Source: Chitinophaga vietnamensis (GTDB taxonomy: Bacteria; Bacteroidota; Bacteroidia; Chitinophagales; Chitinophagaceae). From it: a stretch of DNA of 64,000 bases. The stretch covers positions 459,484-523,483 of the forward strand of contig NZ_CABHMS010000005.1 of assembly GCF_902167635.1 (NCBI RefSeq), written 5' to 3'. A program made the position numbers and the translations under genes. Position 1 is the first letter of the stretch. The number at the start of each line of letters is the position of its first letter. The notes under the pieces were generated by a model. It worked only from the letters and a program-made list of their open reading frames with translations, did no database searches and was not told the origin of the DNA. Positions 9,083 through 17,493 of the stretch are shown here, piece after piece.

Positions 9083-9961
9083 TTAGTTTGCTTCTTTCAG
9101 GCGTAACTCGTTCTTATACTCTTTAGGCGTCTTTCCAACGATCTCTTTAAAAAAGCGGTTAAAATTGGAGAGGTTTTTAAAGCCGCATGAATAGGCGATT
9201 TCAGCGATCGACCAATCTTCTTCGGTGAGGCGCTTGCAGGCATGCCCGATGCGTACTTCGTTGAGGAACTGCACAAATGATTTTTTGGTGCGGTTCTTAA
9301 AGAAGCGGCAGAACGACTGCGGCGACAGATTAGTGATGCTGGCTACATCCTGCAGGGAGATCTCTTTTGAGAAGTTGTTCATCACATATTTGAACACTTC
9401 ATCGATCTTGTGGTTGTCTTTTACATTGTAGGCATGTGAATAGCCGGTGCTTGCCAGGTAGTAGCAGTCGCGCGTTTCAGATAATGTTTTGAGGATATTG
9501 AGCAGGGAGATGATGCGATCCAGTCCTTCCTTGCGGGGGAGGGAGAGGATTTCCGGCTTGAGTTTGTCGTAGGTGGCGCCGGTGATCTTCATGCCGCGCT
9601 GTGCGCGATGGAAGAGGTCAATGAGCGCTTTGGTTTCCGGCAGCCCGTAAAATTTCTCCCCGAAAATATCTTTCGGAAAATAAATAACTACAGAGCGGGC
9701 TTTCAGTTGTTCATCGCCCTTGTAATAGTCTTCATCATTATACCACACATGCGGTATGTGCGGACCCAGAAACACCATGTCGCCTTCTTCAAAGCTCTCG
9801 ATGCTATCTCCCACAATCCTTTTCCCGTGGCTTTCCGTCACATAAACCAGCTCGCACTCCGGATGGAAGTGAAACGGCGTATTGAAATACGGATCACATC
9901 TTTCGATAATCGTGATCTGGTTATCGGCAAAAGCCCCAACTTTAATAAGAATGGGTTTCAT
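9083..9961 (-). CDS. AraC-family transcriptional regulator with cupin sensor domain
   Basis: DNA-binding regulator of 292 aa. The N-terminal half is a cupin-like small-molecule sensor (FHFHPECELVYVTESHG, then FEEGDMVFLGPHIPHVWYN, about residues 28-97). The C-terminal 100 residues carry two AraC helix-turn-helix motifs (ISLQDVASITNLSPQSFCRFFK; IAEIAYSCGFKNLSNFNRFFK, then GKTPKEYK). Such proteins usually control carbohydrate genes. It is transcribed away from the LacI-type gene at 10268, with a palindrome between them. Its targets are not evident. Confidence 0.93.
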   Translation of the reverse strand: MKPILIKVGAFADNQITIIERCDPYFNTPFHFHPECELVYVTESHGKRIVGDSIESFEEGDMVFLGPHIPHVWYNDEDYYKGDEQLKARSVVIYFPKDIFGEKFYGLPETKALIDLFHRAQRGMKITGATYDKLKPEILSLPRKEGLDRIISLLNILKTLSETRDCYYLASTGYSHAYNVKDNHKIDEVFKYVMNNFSKEISLQDVASITNLSPQSFCRFFKNRTKKSFVQFLNEVRIGHACKRLTEEDWSIAEIAYSCGFKNLSNFNRFFKEIVGKTPKEYKNELRLKEAN

Positions 9962-9991
9962 TCATGTATTAATTTAAAACTACTGTCTGAT

Positions 9992-10073
9992 TATTTGAGG
10001 ATTTATGGATTTACGGATTTACGGATTTGTGGCCACAAATCCGTAAATCCGTAAATCCATAAATCCTCAAATA
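9992..10073. repeat. Perfect 82-bp palindrome of GGATTTAY octamers
   Basis: Two arms of 41 bases (9992-10032 and 10033-10073) are exact reverse complements with no spacer; the centre reads TGTGGCCACA. Each arm is four units of the pattern GGATTTAY in direct order. It lies in the 306-base gap between two divergent regulator genes, so it cannot be a simple terminator for either. The remainder of the gap (10074-10267) is AT-rich and probably contains the promoter of the LacI-type gene; no clear consensus box is claimed. Confidence 0.9.
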
Positions 10074-10267
10074 GCCCTATGAATGTTGCCAAATTATTAA
10101 AAATTGGTTAAAAAAATATCATTCCTGGGAAAATGACATTAAAAGGTCATAAGGATTAAAAACGATCCTCATGTGTAAGTCGGCAGGATGTTTTGGAATA
10201 ATTGATGTAAATTTCAATTTTCATTTTGTAAATTACGCTGGGCTAAATCGATATAGCAATAACTTCT

Positions 10268-11296
10268 ATGAAAGGGATCTCTATCAAAGATATCGCAAAA
10301 CAGGCAGGAGTATCTCCTACAACCGTATCTTTTGTACTCAATGGTAAAGCGAAGGAAAAAAGGATCAGCGACCAGGTAAGCAAGAAAATTCAGAAGATAG
10401 CCGGCAAGCTGAAATATAAACCTAACCAGCTCGCCCGCGGGCTGCGTACCGGAAAAACCAAGACCATCGGCCTTATCGTGGAAGATATCGCCAACAACTT
10501 CTTCGCCACCCTCGCCAAAGTAGTGGAAGACGAGGCCGATAAATACGGTTACAAAGTACTCTATGGCAGCACGGAAGACAATACCGAAAAGGCCCGTGGC
10601 CTGCTCGAAGTACTCAAATACCGGCAGGTAGATGGCTACATCATCACGCCTACCAAAAATCTCGATAAAGAGATCGAGCTGCTCAAAAGCGCTGGTAAGC
10701 CCATCGTATTGATGGACCGCTATTTTCCGCATGTGCCTTCCAACTATGTAGTGGTGGATAACTACAAAGGCGCCTACGATGCCACCGACCATCTCGCACG
10801 GCAAGGCTACAAGAAAATTGTATACATCACTACCACCTCCGACCAGGTACAGATGAAAGATCGCCTCGAAGGCTATACCAAAGCCCTCAAAGATCATCAC
10901 CTGCCCACCGGTAAAACATTGGTGAAACGCTTGCCCTTCGACCTCGACAGACAAGGCTTCAACGAAGAAATAAAAAAATTCCTCCGTACAGTGAAAGATG
11001 TAGACGCTGTACTGTTTGCCACCAACTACCTCGGCATCTATGGCATTGAAAGCATCCGTGCAATGGGTATGGAGATCGGGAAAACGATCGGCGTGGTGAG
11101 CTTCGACGACCACGATATCTTCCGCCTGCACAGCCCCGCTATCACCTGCGTAGCGCAGCCTGTACAGGATATCGGCCAGCACATCGTTTCTGTATTGATG
11201 AAAGAACTGAACCATCCGCAAAACGCCCTGCAGCAGGTAGTATTGCCGCTGCAACTCATCCTGCGAGATTCTTCTTTTGCGAAAGAAAACAAGTGA
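10268..11296 (+). CDS. LacI-family transcriptional regulator
   Basis: Repressor or activator of 342 aa. Residues 4-25 form the LacI helix-turn-helix (SIKDIAKQAGVSPTTVSFVL), followed by the hinge (KYKPNQLARGLRTGKTKTIGL) and a periplasmic-binding-protein-like effector domain (IVEDIANNFFATLAKVVEDEA, VDGYIITPT, VGVVSFDDHD-like IGVVSFDDHD). Sugars or nucleosides are the usual effectors in this family. It is single-gene, with a palindromic repeat just downstream. Whether it controls the susCD pair at 12444-17430 is unknown. Confidence 0.95.
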   Translation: MKGISIKDIAKQAGVSPTTVSFVLNGKAKEKRISDQVSKKIQKIAGKLKYKPNQLARGLRTGKTKTIGLIVEDIANNFFATLAKVVEDEADKYGYKVLYGSTEDNTEKARGLLEVLKYRQVDGYIITPTKNLDKEIELLKSAGKPIVLMDRYFPHVPSNYVVVDNYKGAYDATDHLARQGYKKIVYITTTSDQVQMKDRLEGYTKALKDHHLPTGKTLVKRLPFDLDRQGFNEEIKKFLRTVKDVDAVLFATNYLGIYGIESIRAMGMEIGKTIGVVSFDDHDIFRLHSPAITCVAQPVQDIGQHIVSVLMKELNHPQNALQQVVLPLQLILRDSSFAKENK

Positions 11297-11309
11297 TTTG
11301 GTTATTTAC

Positions 11310-11377
11310 GGATTTACGGATTTGTGGATTTACGGATTTGTGGCCACAAATCCGTAAATCCACAAATCCGTAAATCC
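11310..11377. repeat. Perfect 68-bp palindrome of GGATTTAC/GGATTTGT octamers
   Basis: Arms 11310-11343 and 11344-11377 are exact reverse complements, 34 bases each, with no loop. Units alternate GGATTTAC and GGATTTGT. The centre GTGGCCAC is the same as in the palindrome at 9992-10073. It follows the lacI-type stop (11294-11296) by 13 bases and may help terminate it, but no T-tract follows. Confidence 0.9.
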
Positions 11378-11458
11378 CTCACCACTTTTCTTCCGAAAGA
11401 GAATACGGTGGGCAGCCCTTATCTGTATTCATCATGGGGATACATGTAGCTAGATTCT

Positions 11459-11974
11459 ATGGAGAACAAGCCAGTGAAACGTTCTGTAGTTTACAGGGCT
11501 AACCTCGACCAGGAGAAAAATATGCTGATCATAGAAGGAGGAGATGGCAAGGCATATACGCCGGAATCTAACAATATCCAGGCTTTCCACATGAAACAGG
11601 GTGAGGTGGAAAAAGCATTTGTGAACATAACGATCAATGGACAAAAGAAATTTTATGAGCAGTTGGCAGGTGGTAAATACACCCTGGTAGAAGATGTGAA
11701 AGTAGTTTTTGAGCACGCCAATTTTGAGAACAGAGGAATGATACAGACCGGCAAAAATTACGATGAGTACAAGAAAGAGAGTACTTATTACTTGGTGGAG
11801 AATGGAACTGCTACTAAAATATCGTTGAAGAAAAAAGCCTTTATGTCCGCGCTGGACAAGGACGCCCGGGCAACTGCCGCTGTGCAGCAATACCTGCGGG
11901 ATGTAGCAGGGTATGAACATGGATTTGATGAAGTGGTGGCGGCAGGCGTTATACGTGCAGCAAACGGAAAATAG
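11459..11974 (+). CDS. Uncharacterised 171-aa protein
   Basis: I do not recognise a named family. The protein is 171 aa, has no signal peptide or membrane segment, and is probably cytoplasmic. The middle reads like uncharacterised Bacteroidota proteins with alternating Tyr and Lys-rich beta-strand segments (KFYEQLAGGKYTLVEDVKVV, ESTYYLVENGTATKISLKKK), and a helical tail follows. It stands alone: a palindromic repeat lies upstream and a strong terminator directly downstream. Codon usage is like its neighbours. The function is unknown. Confidence 0.7.
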   Translation: MENKPVKRSVVYRANLDQEKNMLIIEGGDGKAYTPESNNIQAFHMKQGEVEKAFVNITINGQKKFYEQLAGGKYTLVEDVKVVFEHANFENRGMIQTGKNYDEYKKESTYYLVENGTATKISLKKKAFMSALDKDARATAAVQQYLRDVAGYEHGFDEVVAAGVIRAANGK

Positions 11975-11986
11975 TTTTGCTATAAC

Positions 11987-12030
11987 ATAAGAAAGGGGCT
12001 GTGTGTACGTACACACAGCCCCTTTCTTAT
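11987..12030. terminator. Strong 22-bp perfect palindrome, terminator after the 171-aa gene
   Basis: Arms 11987-12008 and 12009-12030 are exact reverse complements centred on GTACGTAC, with a G/C-rich GGGGCTGTGTG core and a TTTCTTAT tail. The position 13 bases after the stop codon fits an intrinsic terminator. Confidence 0.75.
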
Positions 12031-12182
12031 ACTATTTTATTCTTCCTTCGTATTATTTTAACGCGATTAACGAAGTGTTAACCAATTATAAAAAAAATGT
12101 TAATTCTTTTTTGTCCGTATAACAATTATGCCTAAGTTTGAGACCATAATTTTTTACATCAAGAGCAAACTTGTACGTGAAG

Positions 12183-12314
12183 ATGAAAAAAAGTGAAGTT
12201 TGGGATATACAGGTTTTTTTTATTAGTAGTCTGCTAAAACGTTTTACTACTGGTATTGTAGCGAAAGATGAAATGAGATATGCCAATTGGAGTAATTCCA
12301 TGCACGCTTTTTAA
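12183..12314 (+). other. Possible 43-aa ORF upstream of susC (doubtful)
   Basis: The 413-base gap 12031-12443 contains one short open frame starting MKKSEVWDIQVFFISS and ending at 12314. It has a plausible start but no recognisable domain or supporting conservation that I can see. The rest of the gap is AT-rich and should contain the promoter and 5' leader of the susC gene at 12444. This could equally be chance. Confidence 0.2.
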
Positions 12315-12443
12315 GGATACGGAAACCACGCAAACTTAACCTGTATTGCTGCCAACACTCAGTATACACCGGTAGGCGCTGACCGTGAGTTTATTTACTT
12401 ATGTGACTGATTCACTCGTTATAATTTAAACCAAAAGGAAGCT

Positions 12444-15400
12444 ATGCGAAGATCACTTCTTCTCACCACGTTGCTTTTCTTATGCTGCTGTATTACTGCA
12501 TGGGCGCAGGATAAGAAAGCTGTTACGGGAACCGTAAAAGATGAAAAAGGAACGCTGTTACCAGGCGTAACAGTGAAAGAAAAAGGAACAACCAATGGAG
12601 CCATGACCGTAGCCGATGGTTCCTTCAAAATCCAGGTAGCTCCCAATGCCACACTGGTACTGTCTTACATAGGATACGCCGTTCAGGAAGTACCCGTAAA
12701 TGGACAGAGCACTTTATCTATTGTTTTGAAAGAAGATAACCAGAAACTGAACGAAGTAGTGGTAACTGCACTCGGTATGAAACGCGAACAGCGTAAACTG
12801 GGATATGCCGTTACTGAACTGAAAGGTGCTGAAGTAGCCAAAACCAACTCCATCAACCCGGTAGCTGCCTTGCAAGGTAAGGTGCCCGGCGTGGATATCT
12901 CCGGCGCAGCCGGTGGTCCGCAGGCCGCTCCACGTATCATTCTCCGCGGCGCCAAATCACTCACCGGTAAAGACCAGCCCATCTTCGTAATCGACGGGGT
13001 GATCTTCGAAAATGATGTGACAGCAAATGATGTTAACTTCGGTAACGTACTGAAGAACTTCAACCCGGATGACTACGAATCAGTATCTGTGCTGAAAGGC
13101 GCCGCCGCTACTGCATTGTACGGCTCCCGCGCTATCAACGGCGCCATCCTCATCACCACCAAAAAAGGTACTTCCAGAAAAGGTTTAGGCGTTACCGTTA
13201 GTCAGACCGCGCAAATCGAACAGGTATATCGCTCTCCGATAGCCATGCAGAACAGCTACGGACAAGGCGTTGACGGTACCTACGATAACACCGCCGGCGG
13301 TTACAGCTTCGGTCCCAAAATGGATGGCCGCGAAGTAACACTGGCAAATGGCTCCAAAGCCAAGTTCGTTCCACGTCCTAACAACGTGACCGACCTGTAT
13401 CAAACCGGTAAATATTTCAATACCAACGTTGCTGTGGAAGGCGGTTCCGACAAAGGAACTTTCCGTTTGTCTTACTCCCACCTCGACAACAACAGCGTTT
13501 CTCCGAACAATAGCTTCGGCAGGAACACCTTCTCATTCCGCGGTTCCTCTGTGATCTCTAAAGTGCTGAGCGCAGATGCAGGTGTTACTTACTCCACCAG
13601 TAAAACACTGAACCCCGACCGTCAGGGCGGCGACTACACCAGCTACAACATCGGCCGTAAATGGGTGTATGTATTCCCTCGTAACTACGATCCTTCTTAC
13701 TGGAACCGTCCGGAAAACTATACTGATCCTGTCAATGGTGGCCGTGCTAACCTCAGCACACACCCCGGTGCAGATTATTTCTTCCAGAATGCTTATAACA
13801 GCTGGACGCGCAGGGAGTCGCTCATCATGGGTAACTTCGCTATCAACGCCAGCGCTACCGACTGGCTGCGCCTGACCATGAAAGCTAACTTCAGCAATGA
13901 GCAGAGCGCAGACGAACGCAAAGAAGCCGGCACAGACGCCAACTTCGGCGGCAGCAACGGTTTCTACTCACAGGCAGGTGTAAACAAAACACAATACACC
14001 TTCACTGGTTTGGCTACCATCACTCCGAAGCTCGGTAAGAAATTCGATGGTAACCTCGTACTCGGCGCGGAAACATGGAACAGCGGAATCGGTAAACAAT
14101 ACAACAACTATACAGATGGCGGCTTACGCATGCCTTTCCTGTATGATATCAGCAACAGTATTAACGCCGCAAGGGTGAGTAACGATCCGCTGCTGCGCAA
14201 ACGTATCAACTCCCTGTTCTTCGCTGCCAGCCTGGCTTACAACAATGAACTGTTCCTGGATGTTACCGGCCGTAACGACTGGTCATCTGCACTTACCTAT
14301 CCCAGTTCCGGCGTAGGACATACTACCAACTCTTATTTTTATCCTTCTGTGAGTGCTGCCTGGGAATTCACCCAGACACTGAAAGAGTCAATACCTTCCT
14401 GGCTGAGTTACGGTAAACTCCGCGCTTCCTGGGCAATTGTTGGTGGTGATACTGATCCTTACAGCATCAATACAGGTTATTATACCTCCGATTATTTCAG
14501 AGGTGCCTCTACCAATAACAACCTGCCACTGATCAACTTCTATAATCCGACTATCTTACCCAATCTCCAGTTGGTACCTTCCCTTTCTGGTAGCTGGGAA
14601 TTCGGGACTAACCTGCGATTCTTCAATAACCGCCTTGGCCTTGACTTTGCCTGGTATCGCACTGTTATCAACGACCAGATCATTTCATTGAAAACCACTC
14701 CTGAAACAGGTGTATCTATGCGCATGATCAACGCGGGTAAGATGATGAACAGAGGTATAGAGATCGCGATCAATGGTACACCAATCCAGAAGAAGAATTT
14801 CACCTGGGATGTAACGTTGAATGGCAGTCGCAACAGAAATAAAATCCTGGCGCTCGCTCCAGGTGTTAGCCAATACCAGCTGAGTGAAGATCAGGGCGTA
14901 CGTGCAGTGGCTAACGTAGGCGGCGCTTATGGCGACCTCGTTACCGACTACGGCTATACCCGCGATGCACAAGGCCGTCCCATGATCACACTGAACGGTT
15001 CCGATCAACCTTATAAATATGTACGTGGCTATTCAGTAGTAGGTAATATCCAACCCGACTTCAACCTCGGCCTGGCTAACAACTTCACGTACAAAAACTG
15101 GACACTGGGCGTACTGGTACAGGCACGTATCGGTGGCGACTTCTTCTCTGCTTCCCACCAATACGGTACCGGTCGTGGTACTACCGCCAACACCGAGTTT
15201 GGCCGCGATGCCGCTCATGGTGGTATCACCTACACTGATGCTTCCGGCGCTAAACGCGACGATGGCATGCTGCCGGATGGCGTGTTCCAGAAAGGAACAA
15301 CTATCAATAAAGATGGTAAAGACATCGTACTTGATGGCCTGACTTACAGAGAAGCATACGACAAAGGTTATGTATCTCCGCTCACTCCTTATCAATATTA

Positions 15401-15698
15401 CAGCATGATCGGCGACTGGGGTATCGGTATCCGCGAAGCTTCTGTATTCGATGCATCTTATGTATCCCTGCGCGAAGTTTCACTGGGCTACTCACTGCCA
15501 ACCGAACTGGTACAACGCTGGAAACTCAACAGCCTCCGTGTTTCGCTCGTAGGCCGCAACCTCTGCTACCTGTTCAACAACCTGCCGGATCATATCAATC
15601 CTGAAGCAGTACGTAACAACGCTACCTCCGCATTCTCTGAATACGGCGCGGTACCGTTCATCCGTAACATGGGTATCACTGTGAACGTTGGATTCTAA
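12444..15698 (+). CDS. SusC/RagA TonB-dependent receptor
   Basis: Outer-membrane importer of 1084 aa. The signal peptide ends near residue 21 (CCCITAWAQ). A CarboxypepD_reg-like domain follows (GTVKDEKGTLLPGVTV), then the box LNEVVVTALGM, the plug (GVDISGAAG, FVIDGVIFEND, NPDDYESVSVLKGAAATALY, GAILITTKKG) and the barrel, ending in a C-terminal strand (NMGITVNVGF). It has no STN domain, so it is not expected to signal to a FecR protein. A SusD partner starts 25 bases downstream. The start ATG at 12444 directly precedes a good signal peptide. Confidence 0.95.
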   Translation: MRRSLLLTTLLFLCCCITAWAQDKKAVTGTVKDEKGTLLPGVTVKEKGTTNGAMTVADGSFKIQVAPNATLVLSYIGYAVQEVPVNGQSTLSIVLKEDNQKLNEVVVTALGMKREQRKLGYAVTELKGAEVAKTNSINPVAALQGKVPGVDISGAAGGPQAAPRIILRGAKSLTGKDQPIFVIDGVIFENDVTANDVNFGNVLKNFNPDDYESVSVLKGAAATALYGSRAINGAILITTKKGTSRKGLGVTVSQTAQIEQVYRSPIAMQNSYGQGVDGTYDNTAGGYSFGPKMDGREVTLANGSKAKFVPRPNNVTDLYQTGKYFNTNVAVEGGSDKGTFRLSYSHLDNNSVSPNNSFGRNTFSFRGSSVISKVLSADAGVTYSTSKTLNPDRQGGDYTSYNIGRKWVYVFPRNYDPSYWNRPENYTDPVNGGRANLSTHPGADYFFQNAYNSWTRRESLIMGNFAINASATDWLRLTMKANFSNEQSADERKEAGTDANFGGSNGFYSQAGVNKTQYTFTGLATITPKLGKKFDGNLVLGAETWNSGIGKQYNNYTDGGLRMPFLYDISNSINAARVSNDPLLRKRINSLFFAASLAYNNELFLDVTGRNDWSSALTYPSSGVGHTTNSYFYPSVSAAWEFTQTLKESIPSWLSYGKLRASWAIVGGDTDPYSINTGYYTSDYFRGASTNNNLPLINFYNPTILPNLQLVPSLSGSWEFGTNLRFFNNRLGLDFAWYRTVINDQIISLKTTPETGVSMRMINAGKMMNRGIEIAINGTPIQKKNFTWDVTLNGSRNRNKILALAPGVSQYQLSEDQGVRAVANVGGAYGDLVTDYGYTRDAQGRPMITLNGSDQPYKYVRGYSVVGNIQPDFNLGLANNFTYKNWTLGVLVQARIGGDFFSASHQYGTGRGTTANTEFGRDAAHGGITYTDASGAKRDDGMLPDGVFQKGTTINKDGKDIVLDGLTYREAYDKGYVSPLTPYQYYSMIGDWGIGIREASVFDASYVSLREVSLGYSLPTELVQRWKLNSLRVSLVGRNLCYLFNNLPDHINPEAVRNNATSAFSEYGAVPFIRNMGITVNVGF

Positions 15699-15723
15699 TC
15701 ATGCTGTTTAACAACAAAAAGAA

Positions 15724-17430
15724 ATGAAAATGAAAGCTATTAATAAATGGGGGATAGGAGCTGTACTCGCCGGTCTGGCACTTAGCTCATGTACCAAAGG
15801 TTTTGAGGATCTTAACAAGAGTCCTGTTATTAGCGATAAAACAAATCCGGAACTGCTGATCACCCAATCGGTGAAAAGCATCGTAGACCGTGATTTCGAC
15901 TGGTTCTACGATTGCTACCAGTATGAAATGCAGTGGATGCAGTTTGTAACAGCTGCGCCTACTTCTTCTGTGGGCGGCCTTTTCAGCCCTACCAACACCA
16001 ACGATTTCTACAATGCCCTGTATAAAAACATCGGTCCTAACCTGGTAGAGATCGAGCAGATGGTAAAAAAAATGCCACAGGACCAGCAGGCAAAATATGC
16101 CGAAATCGTGGCGATCGCCAAGATCATCAAAGTATATGCTTCCTGGAGAGTATCCGACGCGAATGGCAGCATCGCTTACAAAGATGCCTGGGCTTCCCGC
16201 TATGGCGGCACCTTTACGCCTGCTTACGACAACCAGGAAACATTGTTCGCTACCTGGGATGCTGAGCTGAAAGCCGCGCTGGATGTGCTGATCAAGAAAC
16301 AGCAAGGCCAGGTGAGCTTCGGTGCAGGCGATATCTTCTATAACGGCGTTTCTGCCAACTGGGCCAAAGCCGGTAACGTGCTCCGTCTGAAACTGGCCAT
16401 GCGCCTGCTGAAAAGAGCGCCTGAAAAAGTTGCGCCTATTGCTAAAGAAGTGATGACCAGCGCTGCAGGCCTCTTCACCAGCATCGACGATGAATGGAAA
16501 TTTGTATCTGCTGAAACCAACTTCGCCCGCGGTGGCAACTGGTCAATGGATAACAGCCCGATCGTAGCTGCCAAGAACATGGTAGATTACATGAATGCTA
16601 ACAATGACCCACGTCTGCCCCTGTTCTTTGAAAAGAACAGCTTCACACAGGCTGCCTTCGACAGCCTGAAAGCCGGCGGTGCTTTGTCTGCCAGCGCTAC
16701 GTATAATGGTGTACGTTATGTGGGTCTGCCTGCAAGCCCTGACCAGCGCAAGAATCCGGCCTATGCCGAGCTGTTCAAGAAGAAGACTTACAACCTGAAC
16801 TTCAACGGTACTACCGTAGTGAAAAACTATGATACCGTTTCCAATATCCAGAAACGCCTGTTCGACCTGAACCAGGAAGGTAATACGCCCGGACGTTATA
16901 CACAGCCCATCCTCACGTATGCGGAAATGTGCTTCATGATCTCCGAGCTGTCTGTTCGTGGTATCCTCTCTGAAGATGCAAAATCATGGTACGAAAAAGG
17001 TATCACTGCTTCTGTGAGCGCTTACGACAGAATGGGTCAGCTGGCTGCCATCCAGGATTACAAACCGCTAGATGCCGCTGCTGTTCAGGCTTACATCGCT
17101 ATGCCAAATGTAGCTTTCACCGGTAGCACTGATGTGCTGCTCGAAAAGATCAACATCCAGAACTTCCTGAACCATTACAAATCCCCTTGGGAAGCATGGG
17201 GCGCATGGAAAAGAGCGGATGTACCTAAAGTAGGTGGTATCCTTGCTTTCGAGCCATTCGTTTCACTGGGTCAGAACGTACAGGTGCCACGCCGTTGGGC
17301 CCTGCCTCAGCCTACTACCAACGAAAACATCGCCAACTATCGCAGCGCTATCAGCGATATGCAGAAAACCGGCGAATACGGTAATGATCCTAATGATTAT
17401 ACCGGCCGTGTATGGTGGGATAAAAAATAG
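15724..17430 (+). CDS. SusD-like outer-membrane lipoprotein (SusD-like_2 type)
   Basis: Surface nutrient-binding lipoprotein of 568 aa, partner of the SusC-type receptor immediately upstream. The signal sequence ends at the lipobox LSSC with the acylated Cys at residue 23. The motif FEDLNKSP follows, and the C-terminus ends in RVWWDKK, a pattern shared with the other SusD of this window. A second Met two codons in (15730) is an alternative start. No enzymes are linked, so the ligand is unknown. Confidence 0.94.
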   Translation: MKMKAINKWGIGAVLAGLALSSCTKGFEDLNKSPVISDKTNPELLITQSVKSIVDRDFDWFYDCYQYEMQWMQFVTAAPTSSVGGLFSPTNTNDFYNALYKNIGPNLVEIEQMVKKMPQDQQAKYAEIVAIAKIIKVYASWRVSDANGSIAYKDAWASRYGGTFTPAYDNQETLFATWDAELKAALDVLIKKQQGQVSFGAGDIFYNGVSANWAKAGNVLRLKLAMRLLKRAPEKVAPIAKEVMTSAAGLFTSIDDEWKFVSAETNFARGGNWSMDNSPIVAAKNMVDYMNANNDPRLPLFFEKNSFTQAAFDSLKAGGALSASATYNGVRYVGLPASPDQRKNPAYAELFKKKTYNLNFNGTTVVKNYDTVSNIQKRLFDLNQEGNTPGRYTQPILTYAEMCFMISELSVRGILSEDAKSWYEKGITASVSAYDRMGQLAAIQDYKPLDAAAVQAYIAMPNVAFTGSTDVLLEKINIQNFLNHYKSPWEAWGAWKRADVPKVGGILAFEPFVSLGQNVQVPRRWALPQPTTNENIANYRSAISDMQKTGEYGNDPNDYTGRVWWDKK

Positions 17431-17440
17431 TAATCAGATA

Positions 17441-17482
17441 AAAAGAGATGGCCCGCGGTGTATACCGCGGGCCATCTCTTTT
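17441..17482. terminator. Bidirectional terminator between susD and mutS
   Basis: The 19-base arms 17441-17459 and 17464-17482 pair perfectly around the loop GTAT. They have a GGCCCGCGG core flanked by an A-run on one side and a T-run on the other, so they can serve the convergent susD (+) and mutS (-) genes. Confidence 0.88.
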
Positions 17483-17493
17483 TTATTCAATAA

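Noticed and set aside
10214-11254. 346-aa open frame on the minus strand across the LacI-type gene
   Set aside because: Antisense shadow; the plus-strand LacI protein has all family motifs.
9992-11377. CRISPR-like appearance of regularly spaced GGATTT units
   Set aside because: Units are contiguous octamers without spacers and form inverted arms; no cas genes are present.
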